From: Thermodesulfovibrio thiophilus DSM 17215
GTDB taxonomy: Bacteria > Nitrospirota > Thermodesulfovibrionia > Thermodesulfovibrionales > Thermodesulfovibrionaceae
Length of the DNA: 64,000 bases
NCBI RefSeq assembly: GCF_000423865.1
Contig: NZ_AUIU01000015.1
Span: forward strand, 1-64,000
Direction: 5' to 3'
Shown here: positions 10,802 to 18,461 of the stretch, in pieces
Numbering within the stretch: the first letter of the stretch is position 1
Layout of the letters: every line of letters starts with the position of its first letter
Translations under genes and position numbers: made by a program
The notes under the pieces: model-generated
Database searches by the model: none
What the model was told of the DNA's origin: nothing
The model's input: the letters and a program-made list of their open reading frames with translations, nothing else

Positions 10802-11215
10802 CTAAGCTTTTATTCCCTGAATTTTATCAATTGTTAGAGTTTTGCTTCCCACATCAACTGAAAGTGTGCCATCCTGATAGCTTATTCCTTTCACTGTAAA
10901 CTCTTCTGAATCGGTTGTTATAATTGTTTTACCTATAAGATTGGCTCCAAGTGTTAATGCATCTTCATTTGTCTTGGTAGAAATAAAGTTGTTCAAAGTG
11001 TCTCCGATATTAACAACTTGTTCTAACGCAGAAAACATTGCAAGCTGACTTACAAACTGTGTATTATCCATTGGATTTAACGGATCCTGATACTTAAGTT
11101 GAGCTGTAAGAAGTTTGAGAAATGCTTCTTTGTCAATTGCGTTGTTGCCGGTAGCAGTTGTTTTCTCCTGTGTTGTATAAAGCGGATTGTTAAATATTGA
11201 TGTTACATCTGACAT
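10802..11215 (-). CDS. flgD: Flagellar hook assembly scaffold FlgD
   Basis: FlgD caps the growing hook and guides FlgE subunits into place. The 137-residue protein shows the conserved segment FLKLLTAQLKYQDPLNPMDN followed by FVSQLAMFSALEQ, typical of the N-terminal FlgD domain. It is short and lacks the C-terminal Ig-like/tudor region of enterobacterial FlgD. It lies 14 bp before flgE with an AGGAGGTG Shine-Dalgarno. Confidence 0.93.
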   Translation of the reverse strand: MSDVTSIFNNPLYTTQEKTTATGNNAIDKEAFLKLLTAQLKYQDPLNPMDNTQFVSQLAMFSALEQVVNIGDTLNNFISTKTNEDALTLGANLIGKTIITTDSEEFTVKGISYQDGTLSVDVGSKTLTIDKIQGIKA

Positions 11216-11229
11216 TTTGCACCTCCTGA

Positions 11230-12288
11230 TTATGCAAAGTATTCAAAAAATTTCTGGTTACCTTTATATTTTTGCTGACTCTGTCCATTATAAGAATCAC
11301 TGTATCCTCGATGGTCCTTTGTTAAATCAAGCAGAAAGTCAGAAACTTTCACTCCTCTTGATTCAAGGTTGCTTTTTATTTCTGGAATTAATCCTGTAAT
11401 CATCTCCTTTATGTGAGGATAGTCAACTTTCATATCAGCTTTTATGCCTGAACTGTCCATAGAAATTCGGATTAATATTTTCCCGAGCTCTGGGGGTTCT
11501 AATTGGACAGTAATAGATTTCTGCGAAGTGGATACTGATTTAAAAACAATATCTGATAGATTTTGAATATTAGAAACAGAAAGTTCGATTTTTTGAGGAT
11601 TTTTGGGTGCAGTATTTGAAATATTATGCATGATATTAAGCTGAGATAGAGTATCATTGAAATTTTTTTCATCTGTTTTATGTTGAAGATTTGTCAATGT
11701 TTCAACTTTGTCGCTTAAAAATTGCAAAACTCTTGTACTGTTATCAGTCTCATGCCTGGTCGGCAGAGAAACAGAAAATCCTTTATCAAGAGATAACGAA
11801 TTTTTATCTATATTCATAGAAACCAATTCTTTAGTTGTTTCATTCTTCACGATGGTAGAATTATCTGTAAAAGATTTAGCTGTTATATTAGAGTCTTTCA
11901 CAATAGGCAACTCTTTCATTACACTGGCGTTTATGGAATTAAAATCCTCACTTACTGGCATTATTTTCATGTTCTGCAGCAATGATGATAACTTTTCCAT
12001 ATTAAGATTACCATTTTGAAATAAACTTAAAAGTTCAGACTTGACATTATCATCAAGTTGTAAAACTCCAGAAAAATTCTGATTGTTCTGTAAAACAAGA
12101 GAAAATGGCAATGCTCCAGCAGGTAGTACCATTAAATCATCATTAATGTTTGAATTCTTGCTTTCAAACAGAATCTTTAAAAGTTCATTAAGAAATGCAT
12201 CAATACCTAAATTCTGGGTAGATGATATATTATTTTGCATATCTGAAATATTCAGTCCGTTTAAATTTAAATTATTCAGTATCATCAT
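11230..12288 (-). CDS. fliK: Flagellar hook-length control protein, FliK-like
   Basis: FliK measures hook length and switches export specificity at FlhB. The C-terminal 90 residues carry the conserved Flg_hook domain (ITVQLEPPELGKILIRI, then a helix ending near GVKVSDFLLDLTKD). The Asn/Ser-rich N-terminal two thirds are poorly conserved, as is usual. ATG at 12288 or 12285 is preferred over an in-frame TTG at 12309; none has a good Shine-Dalgarno. It is the first gene of the fliK-flgD-flgE operon. Confidence 0.85.
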   Translation of the reverse strand: MMILNNLNLNGLNISDMQNNISSTQNLGIDAFLNELLKILFESKNSNINDDLMVLPAGALPFSLVLQNNQNFSGVLQLDDNVKSELLSLFQNGNLNMEKLSSLLQNMKIMPVSEDFNSINASVMKELPIVKDSNITAKSFTDNSTIVKNETTKELVSMNIDKNSLSLDKGFSVSLPTRHETDNSTRVLQFLSDKVETLTNLQHKTDEKNFNDTLSQLNIMHNISNTAPKNPQKIELSVSNIQNLSDIVFKSVSTSQKSITVQLEPPELGKILIRISMDSSGIKADMKVDYPHIKEMITGLIPEIKSNLESRGVKVSDFLLDLTKDHRGYSDSYNGQSQQKYKGNQKFFEYFA

Positions 12289-12500
12289 ATTATGATGAAG
12301 AAATATCAATTTCCATACCAGATATCAAAAAGGAACTTTCAGTATTGACAGTGTTTTAAAATATAACTTTTTTATTAGTTCAAAAAATAAAAATTAGTCA
12401 TTGATAAAGGAAAAAATTTCCTACTTGGAAGACTTTTCTGTTATTAAATTACGAATGCGCAGAAATAATTAGCAGTAAATCTCAGCAAACAAATCACGCA

Positions 12501-12529
12501 TTGACAAACAGATTATATTTTATTACAAT
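12501..12529 (+). promoter_or_regulatory. Near-consensus sigma-70 promoter placing +1 at the ModE-like ATG
   Basis: TTGACA at 12501-12506 and TACAAT at 12524-12529 have an ideal 17-bp spacing. Transcription would begin 6-7 bp after the -10, at about 12535-12536, which is the ATG itself. No other in-frame start lies before the conserved domain, so the transcript is probably leaderless. Confidence 0.65.
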
Positions 12530-12534
12530 ACTTT

Positions 12535-12939
12535 ATGAAAAAGAGTGGTAGAAAAGGACTAAAAGATCTACATCAGTCTTGTATAATAGGAAGTGATATA
12601 CATAAAAATTATACATTAAAAGGAAAATTCTGGATTGAAGGTCATGAAGGCACTTTTCTTGGATATGGGAGAATTGCTTTACTTGAAAGAATTAAACAAT
12701 ACGGATCTATTTCAAAAGCTGCAAAGTCAATGAATATGTCTTACAGACATGCGTGGAGACTTATAACTTCAATGAACAGACAGGCTGGTAAACCATTTAT
12801 TGAAACTCATGTAGGTGGTAAAGATGGTGGTGGTACAATTTTAACAGAGGCTGGTGAACGAGCAATTGAGCAATTCTGGAGCATTCATAAAAGTTTAAAG
12901 AAATTTTTTTCAGAAAAGATTAAAAAGTTTGATGTTTAG
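12535..12939 (+). CDS. ModE-like winged-helix regulator (DNA-binding domain only)
   Basis: This 134-residue protein matches the N-terminal domain of ModE, the molybdate/tungstate-responsive repressor. The core LKGKFWIEG...FLGYGRIALLERIKQYGSISKAAKSMNMSYRHAWRLITSMN is a LysR-type winged helix. The C-terminal molbindin (oxyanion-binding) domain of full ModE is absent, so oxyanion sensing may need a separate protein or not occur. It precedes the tungstate transporter genes and probably controls them. The promoter suggests leaderless translation. Confidence 0.85.
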   Translation: MKKSGRKGLKDLHQSCIIGSDIHKNYTLKGKFWIEGHEGTFLGYGRIALLERIKQYGSISKAAKSMNMSYRHAWRLITSMNRQAGKPFIETHVGGKDGGGTILTEAGERAIEQFWSIHKSLKKFFSEKIKKFDV

Positions 12940-12955
12940 ATTTTTTTATAATTAT

Positions 12956-12979
12956 CGTTATGTTTAAATAAATATAATG
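12956..12979 (+). promoter_or_regulatory. Candidate ModE-type operator overlapping promoter
   Basis: CGTTA at 12956-12960 and TAATG at 12975-12979 form an inverted pair with a 14-bp spacer. This is the geometry of the E. coli ModE operator, with one mismatch in the right arm. A TATAAT hexamer at 12947-12952 lies directly upstream, so a bound repressor would cover the start site. The site sits between the ModE-like gene and the transporter genes, which supports its role. The -35 region is weak. Confidence 0.5.
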
Positions 12980-12994
12980 GAGGTGTGGTGTAAG

Positions 12995-13837
12995 ATGAAA
13001 AAATTAGTAACAATGCTATTATTTATTTTAATTTTTCTGGTAAGTGGAAGTCTTTATGCCGAACAGAAATGTACAGAAGTGTATGGAAAAGGACTAAATA
13101 AAATTTCAGTGGCTACTGGAAGTCCTGGTGAACTCGGACTTTTAAAAGTACTTGGTGAAGAGTTCAGTAAACAAGAAAATGCTACTCTCTGCTGGATAAA
13201 AGCTGGCACAGGAGAAGCTTTGAAGCTCTTAAAAGATAAAAAAGTTGATATGGTTATGGTTCACGCTCCTGAGGCTGAAAAAAAGGCTATTAAGGAAGGA
13301 TGGGCTTCAAATAGAACCCTTATTGGGTCGAATGAACTATATATTGTTGGACCAATCAATGATCCAGCAAGAATTTCAGAAGCTAAGGATGTTATAGAGG
13401 CTTACAGGCGTATTAGTAATGCAAAGGCTAAATTTGTTTCAAGGGGAGATAATTCCGGTACTCATAAAAAAGAGATGGAAATATGGCAAAAGGCAGGTAT
13501 TTCACCACAGGGAGACTGGTACATTATTACAAAGGATTTTATGAGTGCGAGTTTAAAAAGAGCTAATGATGAGAAAGCCTATTTTATGACTGACAGCAGC
13601 ACCTGGATAATGATGAAAAAGGATTTACCCAATCTAAAAGTCCTTTTCAAAGGAGACAAACTTCTTGTGAATGTTTATCATGCTCTCTGTCAGGGAAATT
13701 GTAGCCCTATAGCGAAAAAATTTATAAACTTTCTGGTCTCTGAAAAAGGTCAGAGCATTATAGGAAACTTCGGAAAAGATCAATATGAAGAAGCCTTTTA
13801 TAATGGTGCCAACTATGCCAGACAATATGAAGAATAA
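12995..13837 (+). CDS. Periplasmic tungstate/molybdate-type binding protein, divergent paralog
   Basis: This 280-residue secreted protein has a signal peptide (MKKLVTMLLFILIFLVSGSLYA) and the PBP fold of the TupA family, with the signature FVSRGDNSGTH. It resembles the next gene over its whole length but has TGSPGELG where TupA proteins have TTTSVxxSG, so its ligand may differ. The ATG at 12995 is preferred over one at 12977 because it begins the signal peptide and follows GGAGG. It shares a 33-bp identical DNA segment with the next gene. Confidence 0.8.
   Translation: MKKLVTMLLFILIFLVSGSLYAEQKCTEVYGKGLNKISVATGSPGELGLLKVLGEEFSKQENATLCWIKAGTGEALKLLKDKKVDMVMVHAPEAEKKAIKEGWASNRTLIGSNELYIVGPINDPARISEAKDVIEAYRRISNAKAKFVSRGDNSGTHKKEMEIWQKAGISPQGDWYIITKDFMSASLKRANDEKAYFMTDSSTWIMMKKDLPNLKVLFKGDKLLVNVYHALCQGNCSPIAKKFINFLVSEKGQSIIGNFGKDQYEEAFYNGANYARQYEE
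13433..13465 (+). repeat. 33-bp direct repeat, copy 1 (in first binding-protein gene)
   Basis: It is identical to 14288-14320, including synonymous positions, and encodes FVSRGDNSGTH in both paralogs. The surrounding sequences are clearly diverged, so shared ancestry plus local gene conversion is likely. Confidence 0.8.
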
Positions 13838-13879
13838 GATAAAATGCCTGCTTAAAAATTACAAAGGAGGAGGGTTAAG

Positions 13880-14689
13880 ATGAAGATTTTTTTAAGCTTA
13901 TTGTTAGCTGGATTAATTATGTTTGCTGTTAATGCTCAGGCAGCGGAAAATGTAATGATTCTTTCTACAACCACTTCGGTAGAAAATTCAGGATTGTTGA
14001 GTTATATTTTACCATCGTTTGAGAAGAAAACTGGCATAAAAGTTAAAGTTGTTGCAAGAGGAACAGGAGCAGCGATAGAGATGGGTAAAAGAGGCGATGC
14101 TGATGCTGTTTTTGTTCATGCCAAGGAGCTTGAGCTTCAGGCAGTAAAGGAAGGATGGTTTGTAAATCGTCATGATGTATGCTATAACGACTTTATTATA
14201 GTTGGTCCTCCAAATGATCCTGCAAAAGTAAAAGGTTCTCACTCTGCCACTGAAGCATTCAAAAAAATCGCTGCATCCCAAAGTTTTTTTGTTTCAAGGG
14301 GAGATAATTCCGGTACTCATGTAAAAGAGTTGAAGCTATGGGAAACTGCTGGTATTAATCCGAAAGGACAAAAATGGTATTTAGAAGCTGGACAGGGAAT
14401 GGAGAAAACTCTAAGAATTGCAAATGAAAAGCGTGCATATACTCTTTCAGACAGAGGAACATGGCTTGCAATAAGGGATAAACAGGATTTGGCAATCTTG
14501 TTTGAAGGTGACCCGGTATTATACAATCAATATGGAGTTATGGCGGTCAATCCAGAGAAACACAAGCATGTTAAATATAACGAAGCAATGCAGTTTATAA
14601 ACTGGATTATATCAAAAGAAGGACAGGCAGCCATTGCTTCATTTAAAGATAAGTACGGGAATCAGCTATTTATCCCGAATGCAAAATGA
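13880..14689 (+). CDS. tupA: Tungstate ABC transporter substrate-binding protein
   Basis: TupA captures tungstate in the periplasm and delivers it to TupB. The 269-residue protein has a signal peptide ending near AQAAE, the TTTSVENSGLL segment that binds the oxyanion, and the family motif SRGDNSGTHVKELKLW. A GGAGGAGGG Shine-Dalgarno precedes the ATG. It is followed with overlap by the permease gene. Tungsten would supply enzymes such as aldehyde or formate oxidoreductases, none of which is in the window. Confidence 0.88.
   Translation: MKIFLSLLLAGLIMFAVNAQAAENVMILSTTTSVENSGLLSYILPSFEKKTGIKVKVVARGTGAAIEMGKRGDADAVFVHAKELELQAVKEGWFVNRHDVCYNDFIIVGPPNDPAKVKGSHSATEAFKKIAASQSFFVSRGDNSGTHVKELKLWETAGINPKGQKWYLEAGQGMEKTLRIANEKRAYTLSDRGTWLAIRDKQDLAILFEGDPVLYNQYGVMAVNPEKHKHVKYNEAMQFINWIISKEGQAAIASFKDKYGNQLFIPNAK
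14288..14320 (+). repeat. 33-bp direct repeat, copy 2 (in tupA)
   Basis: It is identical to 13433-13465 and encodes the TupA signature segment in the second paralog. Confidence 0.8.
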
Positions 14690-15396
14690 ATTTTATTTTA
14701 GAAGCTTTTAAGCAGGCATTTTATCTTATTGTTAATCTTGACAGAGAGCTCCTCACGATTATATGTCTTTCTTTAGAAGTTTCAGGAGGAGCTCTCCTTA
14801 TTGCAGCAATTACAGGAATTCCAATAGGAGCTTTTGCAGGACTGAAGAAATTTTATGGCAGGCAAGCAGTACTCACTATACTTAACACATTTATGGGACT
14901 TCCACCTGTTGTTGTAGGCCTTTTTCTCTATCTTCTTCTTTCTCGGAGTGGTCCGTTTGGTTTTTTAAGCTTGCTGTATACTCCCACCGCAATGGTTATT
15001 GCTCAAAGCATTCTTGCATTTCCAATTGTTGCAGCTCTTACTCATTCGGCATGCGTTAAGGTTGACTCAAATGTAAGGCTGGCTGCTAAAACGCTCGGTG
15101 CGACTTCTCTGCAAATAACACTTACAGTAATAAGGGAAGCACGATATGGAATAATAGCTGCTGTTGTTGCAGCCTTTGGAAGAGTGATGGCAGAGGTTGG
15201 ATCAATACTCATTGTGGGTGGGAATATTGCAGGATATACAAGAGTTATGACTACCACAATTGCCCTTGAAACAGACAAGGGCAACTTTGAGCTTGCAATG
15301 GCACTTGGAATAATACTGCTTTTAATCTCCTTTGCAATAAATTTTGTTTTATTTTCATTTCAGAAAAAGGGAGTTATCAAACATCAATGGCTTTAA
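14686..15396 (+). CDS. tupB: Tungstate ABC transporter permease
   Basis: TupB forms the membrane channel of the tungstate importer. The 236-residue protein has five or six predicted membrane helices and the permease (EAA-type) loop, seen here as AAKTLGATSLQITLTVIREARYGI, which docks to the ATPase. It overlaps tupA by 4 bp and tupC by 10 bp, indicating a tightly coupled operon. The family also includes molybdate permeases; tungstate is inferred from the TupA-type partner. Confidence 0.88.
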   Translation: MNFILEAFKQAFYLIVNLDRELLTIICLSLEVSGGALLIAAITGIPIGAFAGLKKFYGRQAVLTILNTFMGLPPVVVGLFLYLLLSRSGPFGFLSLLYTPTAMVIAQSILAFPIVAALTHSACVKVDSNVRLAAKTLGATSLQITLTVIREARYGIIAAVVAAFGRVMAEVGSILIVGGNIAGYTRVMTTTIALETDKGNFELAMALGIILLLISFAINFVLFSFQKKGVIKHQWL

Positions 15397-16037
15397 ATTT
15401 AGTTATTTCAAAAATCAAGAAATTTTACAATGGTAAAGAAGTCCTGAAGGATTGTTCATTTTCCTTTGATAAAAGCGGAATATATGTTTTGATGGGACCC
15501 AATGGATCAGGGAAATCCACACTTTTACGAATCTGTGCGCTTTTAGAACAGCCTGATACTGGTGAGGTTAATTATTTTGAAGATAACAAAGCGTTACAGA
15601 ATGATTTAAATCTGATGAGAAGAATTACACTTGTTCTGCCAAATATCGGAGCTTTCAATACAACAGTATTCAAGAATATTGCCTATGGACTGAAAATAAG
15701 AGGAATGAAACGAGAAGAAATAAAAGAACGAGTTGAAAAGGCACTGGATTTTGTCGGCTTACTTCATAAAAAAAATCAGAATGCTCTTACTCTTTCAAGT
15801 GGAGAAATAAAAAGAATGGGAATTGCACGAGCTATTGTTTTAGAACCAGAGATTTTGTTTCTTGATGAACCAACAGCCTCTGTTGATACTGAAAATACAA
15901 AAATTATAGAGGATATAATAATTCAATTAAAAAAGAATCGTAACTCAATCGTAATCATGTCAACACATGACACATCTTCAGCAAAAAGAGCTGGAGATTT
16001 TGTATTATTTCTCAATGATGGTAAACTTGTTTCGTAA
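15387..16037 (+). CDS. tupC: Tungstate ABC transporter ATP-binding protein
   Basis: TupC powers the importer by ATP hydrolysis. The 216-residue ATPase has Walker A GPNGSGKST, signature LSSGE (a variant of LSGGQ), Walker B ILFLDEPTASVD and the switch histidine in STHD. It is short and lacks a C-terminal regulatory domain. It begins inside the end of tupB. Confidence 0.88.
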   Translation: MALNLVISKIKKFYNGKEVLKDCSFSFDKSGIYVLMGPNGSGKSTLLRICALLEQPDTGEVNYFEDNKALQNDLNLMRRITLVLPNIGAFNTTVFKNIAYGLKIRGMKREEIKERVEKALDFVGLLHKKNQNALTLSSGEIKRMGIARAIVLEPEILFLDEPTASVDTENTKIIEDIIIQLKKNRNSIVIMSTHDTSSAKRAGDFVLFLNDGKLVS

Positions 16038-16087
16038 CTGGAGCCCTGTCCTTCGCATAGAAGCTCTTTAAAGAAGCCTGCCAGCTA

Positions 16088-16103
16088 TATTAAAGCTTTA
16101 ATA
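16088..16103. promoter_or_regulatory. Perfect 16-bp palindrome upstream of histidine kinase
   Basis: TATTAAAGCTTTAATA is a perfect palindrome centred 26 bp before the kinase ATG, in the 84-bp gap after tupC. It could be an operator for a dimeric regulator. The AT-rich background makes chance symmetry possible. Confidence 0.3.
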
Positions 16104-16121
16104 GTAAAATTTTTATATTAT

Positions 16122-18023
16122 ATGTATAATCTAACCAGAATGCCTAAAAATATAATAAGTATTAAGTGGTTTTTTGTAATAACAATGATAGTCCTCGTTG
16201 CAACCATTTCCATAAGTAACTATCTTTTTTCTTATTATCTATATCAGGTTTATCTCAATAAACATTTTTACACCGCCTCTTGTCTTTTAAAAAAAGAAAT
16301 TGAAAACTTCACCAGACCCGTTGAAACCTTTTTATACAATATTCAGAGTCTTGTCTGCCGTGATGTTTTAAATTTTAAAGACGTTGAAAAAACTAACAGA
16401 TTATTGATGGACTTTATGAAAAAGTACCCCCATGTAACATCAATAAACTATGGAGATGATAAGGGAAATGGGTATTTGATTTTAAATGATAAAGGTAGAT
16501 GGTTAAATAGACTCAAAAAGGCAGAGGATAGTGGATATGTAACATGGCATACTCTGAATGATAATGGAAAAATAACGAAACAAAGTAAAATTAAAGATAA
16601 CTTTGACCCCAGAAATACAATCTGGTATAACGAGACAATACTAAATCAAGAGATTCAATGGAGTAAAGAATATATTTTAAGAACAACCAAAGACCCCGGA
16701 GTAACTGCATCTTTGATGCTATTATGTGGACCCTCTAAAAAAGTTATCGGCACAGACATAATGATAAAAGATTTATCAGAATTTTTAACTCACATAAAGC
16801 AACATATCCACCCACATGCAAAGCTCTATCTTATTTCTCATGAAAATAATGAATATTATGATGACAATGTCATAGCTTTTACAGATGAAGTAAAACCAGA
16901 GCCTGGAAAAATTTATACTGTAAATAAAAAAGATTTCCCATTGCTTTACAGTATACTGAACTCAGACAATTTTGATAAATCTTTTACCAGAGTACATTTT
17001 AAGAAAAATAAGTGGTTCGTTAATATTGAAAGGTGGAAGACTGCCAATAAAGAACTTTCCCTTGTGATTTTAACACCGAACAGAGTTATAACAGAACATC
17101 TTAATTTTTATCTATTTTATCAATCTCTTTTCACTTTATTGTTGATATCATGTGCATTTTTATATATTGCCAAAAGATATATAACCCCTTTGCTGGACAT
17201 CTCAAAAGAAGTGAAATTTATGGGGATTAGAGAATTGGCTTTAAATAAATATGCTGAAAGAAATGATGAGATAGGACATTTAAGCAAAGCCATATCTGAA
17301 GCATCTGTAAGTATTATAAAAAATAAAGAGATAGAAAAGAAAATGAAGGAAGCTGAATATTTTGAGTCTGTAAGGCGTTGTCTTGGTGAAGCAGTGCATA
17401 GATTTAAAGATTTAATTAATATAATTCAGGGATTTGCGATTCTTGCTCAAGCAAAAGTTACAGATGATTTTGTTAAGAACGCTTTACAACAAATAATAAA
17501 TGTATCCAAAAGAACGACATATCTTATAAAAGAACTGCTAACAGTTACTGGAGAGAGGAAATATGATATGCAGATTTTTAATTTAAATGCTGTTATTGGT
17601 TCAATGAAGACAAAATTGCAGGTATACGTTGGTAATACGATAACGATAGTTTATGACCTTTCAGAACAACCACTTCAGATCAAGTTTGATATTGAGGCAT
17701 TTGAAGAATTTATTATGAATTTAATATCAAATGCAAAAGATGCTATGAAGGATGGCGGAACAATAACAATTAAAACAGGAACTGCTCTACTGTTAGATAA
17801 AAAATTTGTATTGCTTTCTATATCAGATACAGGTACGGGTATGGATGAAGAGACAATGAAAAGAATATTTGAGCCATTTTTTACAACAAAAGGATCACAG
17901 GGTACAGGGCTTGGTCTGTCAATTGTTTATAGAATTATCAAAGACCATGAAGGATTTATAGAAGTTCAAAGTGCGTTGAACAAAGGGACTACATTCAAAA
18001 TTTATATTCCTGTTCAACTATAA
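16122..18023 (+). CDS. Membrane sensor histidine kinase
   Basis: This 633-residue sensor kinase has one membrane helix near residues 13-37, a periplasmic sensor region of about 280 residues of the dCACHE kind, a second helix near 325-347, and a dimerisation domain with the phosphoacceptor H426 in AVHRFKDLINIIQG. The HATPase domain has NLISNAKDAM, DTGTGMDE and GTGLGLSIVYRII. No response regulator lies beside it, so its partner is unknown. The ATG at 16122 lacks a clear Shine-Dalgarno; 16140 is an alternative. It might sense an input tied to the adjacent tungstate genes, but nothing shows this directly. Confidence 0.9.
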   Translation: MYNLTRMPKNIISIKWFFVITMIVLVATISISNYLFSYYLYQVYLNKHFYTASCLLKKEIENFTRPVETFLYNIQSLVCRDVLNFKDVEKTNRLLMDFMKKYPHVTSINYGDDKGNGYLILNDKGRWLNRLKKAEDSGYVTWHTLNDNGKITKQSKIKDNFDPRNTIWYNETILNQEIQWSKEYILRTTKDPGVTASLMLLCGPSKKVIGTDIMIKDLSEFLTHIKQHIHPHAKLYLISHENNEYYDDNVIAFTDEVKPEPGKIYTVNKKDFPLLYSILNSDNFDKSFTRVHFKKNKWFVNIERWKTANKELSLVILTPNRVITEHLNFYLFYQSLFTLLLISCAFLYIAKRYITPLLDISKEVKFMGIRELALNKYAERNDEIGHLSKAISEASVSIIKNKEIEKKMKEAEYFESVRRCLGEAVHRFKDLINIIQGFAILAQAKVTDDFVKNALQQIINVSKRTTYLIKELLTVTGERKYDMQIFNLNAVIGSMKTKLQVYVGNTITIVYDLSEQPLQIKFDIEAFEEFIMNLISNAKDAMKDGGTITIKTGTALLLDKKFVLLSISDTGTGMDEETMKRIFEPFFTTKGSQGTGLGLSIVYRIIKDHEGFIEVQSALNKGTTFKIYIPVQL

Positions 18024-18461
18024 TAATTTTAAAGCTATATCCACAGCATCTTCTGCTGAAGTTGCTTTTATAATGCCTGGAATATGCCATGTGTTTAAGC
18101 CTATAACTTTTTTCCCTGTTTTTAATGCCAGAGCTATCTCACTTAGAGTGCCGTATTGTCCTCCAATTGCAATTAAAATATCAGAGGCTCTTACGATTAA
18201 AGCATTCCTTATCTCTCCAAGCCCTGTAGGAATAGGTATTTTAACATAAGGATTTGCATCTGCTTTACTGTCTGTTGGTAATAGACCTACAGTTATCCCT
18301 CCTTCAGCACACACACCACGAGATGCTGCCTCCATCACTCCGCCTAAACCTCCAGTAATTACGATAAATCCATTTCGTGCGAGAAGCCTGCCAACTTTCT
18401 CTGCTAATTCTAAAAGTTGCGTGTTAGCGTTACCAGCCCCTATGACGCCGGCTGTTTTCAT
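18018..18461 (-). CDS. LOG-family/Rossmann nucleotide-binding protein
   Basis: This 147-residue protein of the TIGR00725-like branch of the LOG/SLOG superfamily shows an N-terminal GVIGAGNA segment, the phosphate-binding ITGGLGGVMEAASRG and a later IAIGGQYGTLSEIALALKTGKKV. Members bind nucleotides or act as phosphoribohydrolases; the substrate of this small branch is not known. It overlaps the mutS2 stop by 4 bp and converges on the kinase gene, overlapping by 6 bp. Confidence 0.8.
   Translation of the reverse strand: MKTAGVIGAGNANTQLLELAEKVGRLLARNGFIVITGGLGGVMEAASRGVCAEGGITVGLLPTDSKADANPYVKIPIPTGLGEIRNALIVRASDILIAIGGQYGTLSEIALALKTGKKVIGLNTWHIPGIIKATSAEDAVDIALKLL

Noticed and set aside
12409-12421. 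GGAAAAAATTTCC near-palindrome between fliK and the ModE-like gene
   Set aside because: It is a short A/T-rich symmetry that is likely by chance in this composition, and it is not placed at a promoter I can identify.
12310-12534. Search for a sigma-54 or sigma-28 promoter for the fliK-flgD-flgE operon
   Set aside because: No GG-N10-GC or TAAA-N15-GCCGATAA type site was found on the minus strand in this gap, so no promoter is claimed.
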